Origin: an uncultured Pseudodesulfovibrio sp.
GTDB taxonomy: Bacteria > Desulfobacterota > Desulfovibrionia > Desulfovibrionales > Desulfovibrionaceae
Assembly: GCF_963675635.1 (NCBI RefSeq)
Contig: NZ_OY776488.1
Span: forward strand, 3,455,028 to 3,519,027
DNA: 64,000 nucleotides
Reading direction: 5' to 3'
The notes beneath the pieces are model-generated. The model saw only the letters and a program-made list of their open reading frames with translations, did no database searches and was not told the origin of the DNA. Of this stretch, positions 25,592 to 33,553 are shown in pieces. A program made the position numbers and the translations under genes. The first letter of the stretch is position 1; each line of letters starts with the position of its first letter.

Positions 25592-26193
25592 TGAGCTGCG
25601 ATCCATGCGGTGCGTCCGAGTTCTACAATCTGCTTTTCGAAATCCGCATGCTGTTCCAAGTCATTCCTTTCGTCCAGGCCCCGGAAAACCGTCGGGGTGT
25701 TCAGGGTGAAATTGAAGCTGTTCAGGAAATACTTGAGAGTGACTTTCGCTCCATCAAAGAGTGTGTCGCCGGTAGGCCGTCCCGCATGCAGCACAGCGTG
25801 TGCCGTCCGTTTCGGAAGGCCTGCCATCCATGGTTCACCCAGTTGTTTCGCCGCCCAGAATTGCTGACTCCGGTCAATCCACGTCTTGAACAGGGACGGA
25901 AGATGATAAAAATAAATGGGCGAGGCAAAGAATGCGGTCCTGGCCGTGAGCAGCGGCTCGAACATGTCGTACGCTTCATCCTGCTGGCCGAGTACGCATC
26001 GTGCTCTGCCTTCCTTGAATTCGGCTTCTTCGCAGTAACCGCAAGCCAGACAGGCCATGACTGAGTGATTGCGAATATAGATGATTTTGGCATTTCCACC
26101 GGCTTCGCTCACTCCCTGCGCCAGCAGGGTGGCAGTTCTGTCCGAGTTGCCGCCGCGTCGGTGGCTGCATGCATAGATCACGCTTTCGTTCAT
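25588..26193 (-). CDS. NADPH-dependent FMN reductase / flavodoxin-like protein with Cys motif
   Basis: A 201-residue flavodoxin-fold protein. The phosphate-binding loop is ACSHRRGGNSDRTATLL near residue 10, and FFASPIYFYHLPSLFKTWIDR is the typical flavin-side segment. It also holds CLACGYC around residue 50 and a further Cys in GRARCVL. This is the pattern of iron-sulfur flavoproteins and related oxidoreductases. It overlaps both neighbours by ATGA junctions: the selenoprotein candidate upstream and comF downstream. It may be the electron donor for the small selenoprotein. That link is inferred. Confidence 0.88.
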   Translation of the reverse strand: MNESVIYACSHRRGGNSDRTATLLAQGVSEAGGNAKIIYIRNHSVMACLACGYCEEAEFKEGRARCVLGQQDEAYDMFEPLLTARTAFFASPIYFYHLPSLFKTWIDRSQQFWAAKQLGEPWMAGLPKRTAHAVLHAGRPTGDTLFDGAKVTLKYFLNSFNFTLNTPTVFRGLDERNDLEQHADFEKQIVELGRTAWIAAQ

Positions 26194-26435
26194 GCGTCCT
26201 CTTTATCGAAAAGGGGTTTTTTGCGGGTCATCCGTGCCACTACATGATCTTCATGTTCTTCGAAGGTGAAGTTCCAGTCCGGGAAGATGTGTTCCTCATG
26301 GCGCACTTGAGCCGCTCCTTTGAGAGAAACCCAGGCTTCGATGGCATCAGCTTTGGCGAAACGGAGATACCAACCTATCTCCAGTCCCACACCTCAACAC
26401 TTGTCGCGGATATCCACGAGAATCGGTTGGCTCAT
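26190..26435 (-). CDS. Small selenoprotein candidate with in-frame UGA (Sec14)
   Basis: Starting at the ATG at 26435 (directly after the upstream TAA, with CGGAG before it), codon 14 is TGA at 26394-26396 and the same frame continues to 26190. This gives an 81-residue protein whose N-terminus reads MSQPILVDIRDKC, then Sec, then GVGLEIGWYLRFAK. Reading only from the in-frame GTG at 26390 would give a 66-residue piece without a ribosome site. A hairpin with the geometry of a bacterial SECIS follows the TGA. The 3' end overlaps the FMN reductase start (ATGA), which supports translation to the end. The family is unknown; the Cys-Sec pair suggests thiol/selenol redox work. Confidence 0.8.
26353..26396 (-). 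promoter_or_regulatory. Bacterial SECIS element with its UGA-Sec codon
   Basis: After the UGA codon there are 11 bases, then a perfect 7-base-pair stem (GGAGAUA with UAUCUCC) capped by GGUUGG. The loop starts exactly 18 bases after the UGA, the same distance as in the E. coli fdhF element, and opens with GGU, the bases SelB reads. All of it lies inside the coding sequence, as expected for bacteria. Confidence 0.78.
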
Positions 26436-27056
26436 TTAGAACTCCGAGAAGAACGGGTTGTGGTTTTTTTCATCCGAAACAGTGGTCTCCGGACCGTGAC
26501 CTGACAATAACCTTGTTGCGGGCGGCAGGGTGAATATGTGCTCGGTCACCGAACGTTTGAGTACCTCCAGGTCGCCGCCGGGAAAGTCTGTGCGCCCGAT
26601 GGACCTGTAGAAAATTAGATCGCCGACAAAGGCGGCTTCGGCTTCAGGAAAGTAGAAAGTCAAGCTGCCTCTGGAGTGCCCCGGCGTATGGAAAATGGTG
26701 CAGTCAAAACCGGCAAACCGTGTTTCTCCCGCCTCAACATCCTGCCATTCATAGGTGTCCAGAGGCGGCAGGCCCATGTCTCCTCCTTTGCCAAGCCAGG
26801 AGTCCAGCAGGTCGGCGTCTTTTTCACAGCACAAGATCGGTGCGCCGGTGACCTCTGACAATTCCCTGTTGCCTGCGGTGTGATCAAAGTGCAGGTGAGT
26901 GTTCAGGATGTGAGTTACCTTAAGGTTATTAGCCTTGAGATACTGTACGATTTCAGCTGGATTTCCGCCGGGATCAATCACCACGGCTTCCTTGTCACCT
27001 GCCAGGACGTAGCAGTTTGTTTGGAGCGGGCCGAGATTAAATACTTCAATAACCAT
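26436..27056 (-). CDS. Metallo-beta-lactamase-fold hydrolase (glyoxalase II-like)
   Basis: A 206-residue cytoplasmic hydrolase. The metal-binding motif THLHFDH is at residues 53 to 59, and further ligands appear in HTPGHSRGS, in FVGDLIFYRSIGRTD and near the C-terminus in LLSGHGPETT. Length and motifs match the short glyoxalase II-like or YcbL-type group acting on thioesters. It overlaps the nitroreductase stop (TAATG) and is followed at once by the selenoprotein candidate, so all are cotranslated. Confidence 0.92.
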   Translation of the reverse strand: MVIEVFNLGPLQTNCYVLAGDKEAVVIDPGGNPAEIVQYLKANNLKVTHILNTHLHFDHTAGNRELSEVTGAPILCCEKDADLLDSWLGKGGDMGLPPLDTYEWQDVEAGETRFAGFDCTIFHTPGHSRGSLTFYFPEAEAAFVGDLIFYRSIGRTDFPGGDLEVLKRSVTEHIFTLPPATRLLSGHGPETTVSDEKNHNPFFSEF

Positions 27057-27577
27057 TAGAATTCCTCCAGCATGAGTTCAGACAGGTCTTTGCGCGTGGA
27101 ACTTCCCTTCTGATCGGGATGTCCGAGGGCGATGACAGCCTGGAGTTCGTAGGTTTCAGGGGAGAGGTTCAGTGCCCCCAGAGATGTCGCCTGATCGTTG
27201 ACTATCTGACCGAGCCAGACTGTGCCTATGCCGAGCGCATGGGCGGCGAGCAGCATGTTCTGGATGCAGGCCCCGGCTCCTTGGTGATCTTTCATTTCAC
27301 TATACATGGCCTCTTTTTCAAGCATGACACAGATGCATGCAGCAGAAGCCCGGACAACGTGTGCGTATTTGGTGCATTCAGCCAGCGCGGCGTGACGCGG
27401 GTCGTCGCGGGTGATGACCATGAAGCGCCATGGTTGGTTGTTCAGACCGCTTGGAGCCCACTGGCCGGCTTCGAGGATGGTGGTGATGTCTTCTCGGGAA
27501 ACTGGTTCGTTCGTGTATTTACGAATGGACCGACGGGAAAAGATGGCCTCGAGAACCGGATTCTCAAATGTAATCAT
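27056..27577 (-). CDS. Nitroreductase family protein
   Basis: A 173-residue FMN-dependent oxidoreductase. Features include FSRRSIRKYTNEPVSREDI near the start, the WAPSGLNNQPWRF flavin-binding block, QNMLLAAHALGIGTVWLG and the final ALGHPDQK. The ATG at 27577 with GGAG is preferred to the upstream one at 27595, which lacks a site. It is the first gene of the redox operon running leftward to comF. The physiological substrate is unknown. Confidence 0.93.
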   Translation of the reverse strand: MITFENPVLEAIFSRRSIRKYTNEPVSREDITTILEAGQWAPSGLNNQPWRFMVITRDDPRHAALAECTKYAHVVRASAACICVMLEKEAMYSEMKDHQGAGACIQNMLLAAHALGIGTVWLGQIVNDQATSLGALNLSPETYELQAVIALGHPDQKGSSTRKDLSELMLEEF

Positions 27578-27713
27578 AATTGTGTTCTCCTTCATGATGA
27601 GTGTATGTATTTAACTTAGGAAGCGAAGACGGGCAAGTTATGTGACCAATTGGGGTCGTGCAGCGTATAGGTATGAGCAGATGAGTTGGAGCCGTATGGC
27701 TGTCAGGAAATAA

Positions 27714-28272
27714 ATGAAAGAAATACGCGAAGCGGAAATAGTACGCGAAGTGCTTTTGGGGGATACCCAGGCATTTGGCTTGTTGGTGCGCAAATACCAA
27801 GGGCCGGTGTACAATCTCATGCTGCGCATGTCAGGCGATGCGGATATGGCAGCTGACCTCGCTCAGGAAGCCTTTACCCGTGCGTATGAGAAACTCGAGA
27901 CGTTCAATCTGAGGAAACGGTTTTTTCCGTGGTTGTACTCGGTTTCTTTGAATCTGGCTCGAGACTGGCTTCGTAAGAGAGGCCGTGACATGCATGTGTT
28001 TGTCGCTGATGCGGCGGTCATGGTTCAGGCTGAGGATATAGGTTGATGTGCAGGCGGCGATACATGCCCGTCTGGATGGAGCCAAGGCGTTCAAGTTGGT
28101 GGAAAAGCTTGATTATAAATATAGGGAAGCATTGATTCTCAGGTATAAATATGACTTTTCCGTACGGGAAATAGCAGAAACTCTGGGAATTTCTGTAAGC
28201 AACGCAAAAATGCGTTTGAGCAGAGGGCTGGACATGGTTCGGCACCAATTCAACGAGGGTTCACATGACTGA
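27714..28272 (+). pseudogene. ECF sigma factor gene interrupted by a one-base frameshift
   Basis: Two adjoining frames together make one ECF sigma factor. The first (27714-28046) holds region 2 (AFGLLVRKYQGPVYNLMLR; WLYSVSLNLARDWLRKR). The second (28048-28272) holds region 4 (YREALILRYKYDFSVREI; GISVSNAKMRLSRG). The break is at GGTTGATG near 28041-28048. Removing one T there restores a smooth frame across the linker (EDIG then DVQAAIHARL). This could be a genuine mutation, a base-call error or a programmed +1 shift at a UGA. The following gene overlaps the second half by 8 bases, so the pieces still look like one working operon. Confidence 0.75.
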
Positions 28273-28837
28273 TGAACAAGTTAAAATATTGATGGAAGAT
28301 GCCATTGTGGAAAGCATCCGGCGAGCTCCGGAAGCCGACGTACCCGAAGGTTTTTCAACTCGGGTCATGGGAGGACTGTCTCCGAAAACACCTTCTGTCT
28401 GGACTCGAATCTACCTGTGGCTGAACCGGCCGCAGGTCATGACTGTCCGACCATTCCATGCGATTCCTGTCCTGACGCTGGCAGTGGCCTTGCTGGCCTT
28501 TGCCTTTATTCAGACACGCCCGGTTCAAAACGAGGAAGACCTCAGGTTGGCGACTGTTCGATTTGTCATGTATGATGGTGAAATGTTGGCGCAAAATGTT
28601 TCAGTTGTCGGTTCCTTCAATGGATGGAAGGCAGATCGTTCTGTCATGTGGTATAGTGTTGAAGCGGGAGCTTGGATGCTGGAGGCTCAATTGCCGCCCG
28701 GCGATCATGAATATCTCTTTTTGGTCAACGGTGATAAGCTTATGCCTGATCCGTTGGCACCGCTGACGCGAGACGATGGCTTTGGAAACGTGAATTCCAT
28801 CATGTTCGTGGTGGGGGACAATGAACAAGCTTTGTAG
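28265..28837 (+). CDS. Membrane-anchored CBM48/AMPK glycogen-binding domain protein, putative anti-sigma
   Basis: A 190-residue protein with a cytoplasmic N-terminus of about 60 residues, one membrane segment at about 62 to 82 (FHAIPVLTLAVALLAFAFI), and an outside domain with the CBM48 (AMPK-beta or isoamylase N-terminal) pattern: VSVVGSFNGWKADRSVMW, then LPPGDHEYLFLVNGDKLMPDP. Its place right after an ECF sigma gene, with overlapping ends, and the short cytoplasmic part suggest an anti-sigma factor that senses a carbohydrate through the CBM48 domain. That role is inferred. Confidence 0.8.
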   Translation: MTDEQVKILMEDAIVESIRRAPEADVPEGFSTRVMGGLSPKTPSVWTRIYLWLNRPQVMTVRPFHAIPVLTLAVALLAFAFIQTRPVQNEEDLRLATVRFVMYDGEMLAQNVSVVGSFNGWKADRSVMWYSVEAGAWMLEAQLPPGDHEYLFLVNGDKLMPDPLAPLTRDDGFGNVNSIMFVVGDNEQAL

Positions 28838-29588
28838 ACTGGTCATCCTGAGTGTATGTTTATCGTGGGTCGTTTTCGGCGTACAGTCGGGATGGGCTGC
28901 TGGTGACACTTTTGCCCAAATAAGAGCACGAGCCTTGGAATGTGGGGTTCCATCAGAAAGTCTCGATGAGGTCGGCGCGCTGGTCCAGGCTAAAGCGATT
29001 CCTGACAAAGAGGGGGCCATGCTTGTTTCTCCGCTTTGCATCGCATGCGAGAAAGAATTGCCGGTTGGACCGTTGCAGGAAAAACTTGCTGAAGGCCTTG
29101 CAAAACAGGTCGCTCCTTTGCGTATTGTCCAAGCGCTGAATGACAAGCTCAAAGCATATGTCAATGCCCGGTTTCTGTTGAAGCGGCACATGCAATCGGT
29201 GTCCCCGGAAATTTTGGGAATCGTTGGCGAAGGGCTTGCCAGGAGCGTCCCCCAGCAGGATTTTGAAGCCTATGCAGCCGAATATCACTCTCAGCCGTCA
29301 GGACTTTTCCTGACTGGAGCGGAGATGGTTTCTCTACTCGGTCAGATCGGGTTTGATGCTGACCAGACACGTGCCATGCTTGAAGCCGGTTTTGCCTCGG
29401 GCGGGTTGACTCCGCAATGGAGGTATCTCGTACGAGTAGTTCTGGTAGCCAGACAGCGCGGTGTTTCGGATGATGCCATAGGCGAGGCTGCAGCTGCCGT
29501 CTTGTCTGAGAATGGGACTGTAAACGATGTTTCGGCCCGTCTCGGCTTTACCAGTCGCAGCCTGACTGGAAGATCGAAATCTCAATAG
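28821..29588 (+). CDS. Exported protein of unknown function
   Basis: A 255-residue protein with a clear signal peptide (LCRLVILSVCLSWVVFGVQSGWA). The mature part is predicted all-helical with two Cys residues (SPLCIACEKELPVG), which could bind a metal or form a disulfide. The start overlaps the CBM48 gene by 17 bases and is preceded by GGGGG. I do not recognise the family. It belongs to the ECF/CBM48 envelope unit. Confidence 0.75.
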   Translation: MNKLCRLVILSVCLSWVVFGVQSGWAAGDTFAQIRARALECGVPSESLDEVGALVQAKAIPDKEGAMLVSPLCIACEKELPVGPLQEKLAEGLAKQVAPLRIVQALNDKLKAYVNARFLLKRHMQSVSPEILGIVGEGLARSVPQQDFEAYAAEYHSQPSGLFLTGAEMVSLLGQIGFDADQTRAMLEAGFASGGLTPQWRYLVRVVLVARQRGVSDDAIGEAAAAVLSENGTVNDVSARLGFTSRSLTGRSKSQ

Positions 29589-29678
29589 TATTATTAATTT
29601 GTGACCATGACCTTCGGGTCAAAGTATATCCTTGTTGAAGGACTATTTTAATCGCGACAATCCCATGGGAGTCCTTGA

Positions 29679-30635
29679 GTGAAAAGCTGCATATCGTTGT
29701 TGTTGGCGTTGACTGTGCTGTGCACGGCCGGTTGTGCCAAAGTTATTGGACCATACTACCTTGAACAGGAAAAGTATGCGGAGGGAATTGAGGTTCTTGG
29801 CGAGCGTTTTCGAGAGAATCCGGATGACGCTTCTTCAGCTTTTTATGTCGGACGATATTATTTGGCATTGAATAAGCCCGAGGAAGGGCTCCCCTATCTG
29901 GAAAAGGCCGTCTCATTGGCCCCGGATAACGCTGACTACGTATTTTGGACGGGTGTCGGATACTGGGCGATACTTGATTTTGAGCGGGAAGAAGCCGCTT
30001 ACAAACAGGCTTTGCTCCTTGATCCAAAACATATTTCGGCCAACCTGTACCTTGGCCACGGATACGTGGACCGAGGAAAGTGGGCCAAAGCCCTTTCCCA
30101 GTATGACACGGTTCTTGCTCTGGATAAATATAACCCCGAAGCCCTGTATAACCGGGCTGTTGCACTGGAAGGACTGGGGAAGAAGACTGAGGAGATTGCG
30201 GCCTGGAAGAAGTTTCTTGAGTATTACCCTGATGGGAGTCTGGCCATGGAGGCCACGGCGCGACTCAATCTGCAAGGAGACTTCCTCTATCGCAATTTTA
30301 TCATCGGAAAACGTAACGTTACGCTCAGGAGCATGACGTTCAAACCGGGAACAACATCTCTGGATGCCGACAGTCAGGCATCGCTGGATGTGTTGAGTGC
30401 CATGATGCTGGCCAATGAACAATTGACAGTACACATCGTGGCTTTTCAACAAGGTGATGCGGAGCGGGCAAAGGTGAACGCTAAAGCCGTGCGAGATTCT
30501 TTGCTGAACGGACATTCGGATATTGATCCAGCCAGGCTGCCTCTTAGCTGGTTTGGAACTGCCGAGTTGATCGATCTGGGTGAGAATACTTTTACCCTTG
30601 ATCGTTCGGTGAAATTCATTACCGAAATAAAATAG
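29679..30635 (+). CDS. TPR-repeat lipoprotein with OmpA-like C-terminal region
   Basis: A 318-residue lipoprotein starting at GTG (GGGAG upstream) with lipobox TAGC near residue 19. Residues about 35 to 195 hold four to five tetratricopeptide repeats (ASSAFYVGRYYLALNKPEEG; ADYVFWTGVGYWAILDFERE; ISANLYLGHGYVDRGKWAKA; PEALYNRAVALEGLGKKTEE). The last 100 residues (TSLDADSQASLDVLSAMM, then VNAKAVRDSLLNG) resemble an OmpA-like peptidoglycan-binding fold without all key residues. It likely forms a scaffold in the envelope. Confidence 0.8.
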   Translation: MKSCISLLLALTVLCTAGCAKVIGPYYLEQEKYAEGIEVLGERFRENPDDASSAFYVGRYYLALNKPEEGLPYLEKAVSLAPDNADYVFWTGVGYWAILDFEREEAAYKQALLLDPKHISANLYLGHGYVDRGKWAKALSQYDTVLALDKYNPEALYNRAVALEGLGKKTEEIAAWKKFLEYYPDGSLAMEATARLNLQGDFLYRNFIIGKRNVTLRSMTFKPGTTSLDADSQASLDVLSAMMLANEQLTVHIVAFQQGDAERAKVNAKAVRDSLLNGHSDIDPARLPLSWFGTAELIDLGENTFTLDRSVKFITEIK

Positions 30636-30652
30636 TTATCGGAGAATATATC

Positions 30653-31501
30653 GTGTTTGAATCTATTAAGAAAATATATGTAGTATGCGCCGCATTGGTG
30701 CTTGTTATGTTGCTTGCCGCTCCTGGAGCGTTTGCACAGACTGATGAAGTTGACGCCGGCGATACGGATGTGGCTGTTGACGCCGCAGAAGCTGATGCTG
30801 ATGATGAAACGCCTGCCTTTGCCAATCCGGCTCAGGCTGCCAAGGCCGATGCTCTGGCTGCTGCCGTAGCAGAAGTCAGCGCGCAGGCTGTTGCGGACGC
30901 CGAACAGGCTGTCAGTGATGCTGAAGCTGCCGTGGCCGAAGCTCAGGCCGCCGTCGATGCCGCTGAAGAAGATACTCAGGAAGAGACTGACGCTCTTGCA
31001 GCATTAGAGGTTGCCAATACCGCTTTGACTGCGGCTCAGACCTCAGCGGATGAAGCCATCGCCAGTGCAGCGTCAATTGATGTGGGCGCAATTGCTTCCA
31101 TGCGCGCCGAGGATATGGGATGGGGTGAGATTGCCAAGGAATTGGGAGTGCATCCCAGTACATTGGGCCTGGGACACAAGCATCGGCAAAAGACGAAGAA
31201 TGCAGGTGTTGAATCAAATCTTCAGGTTGCCGCAGTGAACGGTAAGGCCGTAAGCAAGACCAACCGCAATGTTAAATCCGGTGTGGCCGAGACTCCCGGC
31301 GTTTCCGGTGGTAAAGGGTCCAAGGCTGTCGGCTTGAGCCGTGCTTCCGCCAAGGCAAAGTCCGGAGCCAAGGGTTCCAAGTCCTCCAAGGGGGCTTCGT
31401 CTTCGGATGGCCGAGGTAATTCCGGAAACAAGGGCAACGGTAATTCCGGAAATAAAGGCAAAGGCAACTCCGGAAATAATGGTAAGGGCAACAATAAATA
31501 G
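30653..31501 (+). CDS. Exported Ala-rich protein with HTH-like motif and Gly/Asn/Lys tail
   Basis: A 282-residue protein starting at GTG with CGGAG. A signal peptide (AALVLVMLLAAPGAFA) is followed by an Ala/Asp/Glu-rich region that should form long helices (about 35 to 145). Next is a compact motif MRAEDMGWGEIAKELGVHPS, reminiscent of a helix-turn-helix, and then a low-complexity basic tail of Gly, Ser, Asn and Lys with NSGNKGKG-type repeats. It is 17 bases after the TPR gene and ends with a terminator. An HTH-like motif in an exported protein is unusual. The function is unknown. Confidence 0.75.
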   Translation: MFESIKKIYVVCAALVLVMLLAAPGAFAQTDEVDAGDTDVAVDAAEADADDETPAFANPAQAAKADALAAAVAEVSAQAVADAEQAVSDAEAAVAEAQAAVDAAEEDTQEETDALAALEVANTALTAAQTSADEAIASAASIDVGAIASMRAEDMGWGEIAKELGVHPSTLGLGHKHRQKTKNAGVESNLQVAAVNGKAVSKTNRNVKSGVAETPGVSGGKGSKAVGLSRASAKAKSGAKGSKSSKGASSSDGRGNSGNKGNGNSGNKGKGNSGNNGKGNNK

Positions 31502-31535
31502 TTTTTTTGGAACTGGTCAGTCCGATTGTTTAGCG

Positions 31536-31566
31536 GGGCTCGTCATAATGACGAGCCCTTTTTTTT
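31536..31566 (+). terminator. Terminator of the ECF/CBM48 operon
   Basis: A perfect 10-base-pair stem (GGGCTCGTCA with TGACGAGCCC), three-base loop and eight T residues lie 34 bases after the last stop codon. Confidence 0.92.
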
Positions 31567-31650
31567 GTTTGATTTCGTCTGGTCTTGTAAAATGTCATGA
31601 AAACAGGCTATTCTGCGGGCATCAATGGATCAATCAAGGTGTTTGTTTTT

Positions 31651-32667
31651 ATGACGGAATTTTCGGCAAGCGATTTATTTGACGAGACATATCTGCAAAT
31701 CAGCCACAATATTTTGGATAGTTTTCCAAAATTTCGCCCACCGGTTGATCTGTATGTCTATGACCCTGCTCTCGCGCAGGTGAAAAAATACCACAAGGCA
31801 GGGGCTCGTCTTGGGGTAAACAGGCAGACTGCGGTCGCCGGATTTGCTGTCGAAAACAGGCTGTTTCTGCTCAGGGATGATTATCGGGAGTATGCCAAGC
31901 ACTTGAGCAAACGACTCGGGCTTTTGCTGGTTGAAGAAGGGTTCAGTCCCGTGGAGGTGGCGGAAATCTTTTTCATCGCTTTCCGGGACAGAATGGAACA
32001 ATTCCTTGAACAGCCGCAGCAAAAAGTGCTTGAGTCGTTGGTCAAGGACATTGCCGTGTTGGCCGAATACCTCTGGATAGACCCTGGTCGGGTGGAGTTC
32101 CTGACCCGGACTCTGGACAAGGAATACAGTCTTGCTGTGCACTCCACCAATTCCATGTTCATTGGGTTGACTCTGCATGTGCATGCCGCAGGCAGGGCTG
32201 TGGAGAAAGAAGGGCTGGCCCGTGTGGCTCTGGGGTTGCTTCTGCACGATCTGGGTATGGTTCAGGTCCCTCGTTTTATCAGGGATAAAAAACAGTTTCT
32301 GGTGCGGCGTGACCGGGAATCAATCGAGAATCATATTGATGCAGGATTGAAGATGCTGCACCGCCTCAAGGTGACTGATCCTGTCGTGTTGGATTGTATG
32401 CGCCAGCATCATGAGCGTACTGATGGGAGTGGCTATCCGGACAGACGGTCCGGCAAGGATATCTCCATGACCGGGAAGTTGTGTGCAGTGGCAGATTCTT
32501 TTTCTGCCATGATAGGTGTCCGTCCGTATCGTTCCTCGAAGGATGTGACCGAGGCAGCCCTTGGCCTGATAGGGGACAGGGGGAAGTATGAACCGACGCT
32601 GATCAAACTGTTGAGCGAGGCTTTGGTTGAAGGCGGTTGGATGGTCGAGGCTGGAAAGCCGGTATAG
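31651..32667 (+). CDS. HD-GYP domain cyclic-di-GMP phosphodiesterase-type protein
   Basis: A 338-residue protein with a C-terminal HD-GYP domain. The HD pair lies at residues 199-200 (LLLHDLGM), and the HHERTDGSGYPD block at 253-264 is the GYP signature variant. The typical downstream KLCAVADSFSAMIGVRPYR is present. The N-terminal 130 residues have no recognised sensor domain. Such enzymes hydrolyse cyclic di-GMP and so favour motility over biofilm. The start at 31651 (AAGG upstream) is chosen over ATG 31597. The gene is convergent with the binding-protein gene at 32680. Confidence 0.9.
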   Translation: MTEFSASDLFDETYLQISHNILDSFPKFRPPVDLYVYDPALAQVKKYHKAGARLGVNRQTAVAGFAVENRLFLLRDDYREYAKHLSKRLGLLLVEEGFSPVEVAEIFFIAFRDRMEQFLEQPQQKVLESLVKDIAVLAEYLWIDPGRVEFLTRTLDKEYSLAVHSTNSMFIGLTLHVHAAGRAVEKEGLARVALGLLLHDLGMVQVPRFIRDKKQFLVRRDRESIENHIDAGLKMLHRLKVTDPVVLDCMRQHHERTDGSGYPDRRSGKDISMTGKLCAVADSFSAMIGVRPYRSSKDVTEAALGLIGDRGKYEPTLIKLLSEALVEGGWMVEAGKPV

Positions 32668-32679
32668 ACAGGGAGTGGT

Positions 32680-33543
32680 TTACTCTTGTGGTGGAGGATA
32701 CTTTTGTCCAAGGATTCTAAATAGCAGGCCGATGAAGATGATCAGTGCAGTGACGAGTACGCCGGTCAGAATCCATTTGTTGTCATGTCCTACATCCAGA
32801 AACCATTTGCCGCGAATATAGTTGAGCTTTTTCACATCCATTCGTGCCCAGCCCTGGTGTAACAATGCGTTCAGATCGTTCCGGCCCTTGGCTGTGGCTA
32901 CTCTTAATTGGCTGCTGTATGTTTCTTCGTACTTCAGCAACAGATCCTGGCCCTTGAATTCTCGCAGATAGAACACCGCAATAGGCTGGTCAGCGATAAA
33001 GGCCTTGATTTTGCCCGCCACGGCGGCTTGGATCATGTCCCGGGCCTGCGGAAAACTTTTTACCTGACGGCTTGACCACACTGTTTGCATGAAGAATTCG
33101 GCATACCCGCCTTTTACTACACCAATGGGACGACTGAGAAAGTCATTCCATGTCAGCCCCTTGGTTATGTATATGGCTGCCGACAGTCCCGTAATGGGTT
33201 CGCCGAAATCGAGAAAGGTCGCCCGTTCCATTGTGAAGAACAATCCTCCGTGGACATCTGCCTGACCGTTACGCACCCAGTCCATGGATTCTTTCCAACT
33301 GCCCAGTTTGAAGCTGATATCGATATTGTTGGCTTCACCGAAGTGCTTCCAGAAATCGATCAGATATCCTTGTGGAAGTCCTTGTTCATCTTTGTAGACA
33401 AGTGGTTCGTAGTTGGCATCGTGCGTTATGATCAATTTCTGTCTTTGCCCGGCCATGGATGGGGCAGACAGGATCATCAGCAGAACCATGATCGTTATAC
33501 AATGGGACACAATGGCCATATGGGAGTATGGGCGGTAAAGCAT
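32680..33543 (-). CDS. Solute-binding protein family 3 with C-terminal membrane helix
   Basis: A 287-residue protein. An N-terminal hydrophobic stretch (IVSHCITIMVLLMILSAPSMA) is a signal peptide or anchor. An SBP_bac_3 domain follows (ITHDANYEPLVYKDEQGLPQ, then GQADVHGGLFFTMERATFLDF). A second membrane helix ends the protein (KWILTGVLVTALIIFIGLLF). This is the architecture of an SBP sensor module that has lost its kinase or cyclase output. The start at 33543 has AGGGAG. It follows the GNAT gene by 10 bases in the same unit. Confidence 0.85.
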   Translation of the reverse strand: MLYRPYSHMAIVSHCITIMVLLMILSAPSMAGQRQKLIITHDANYEPLVYKDEQGLPQGYLIDFWKHFGEANNIDISFKLGSWKESMDWVRNGQADVHGGLFFTMERATFLDFGEPITGLSAAIYITKGLTWNDFLSRPIGVVKGGYAEFFMQTVWSSRQVKSFPQARDMIQAAVAGKIKAFIADQPIAVFYLREFKGQDLLLKYEETYSSQLRVATAKGRNDLNALLHQGWARMDVKKLNYIRGKWFLDVGHDNKWILTGVLVTALIIFIGLLFRILGQKYPPPQE

Positions 33544-33553
33544 ACGTCGCTCC

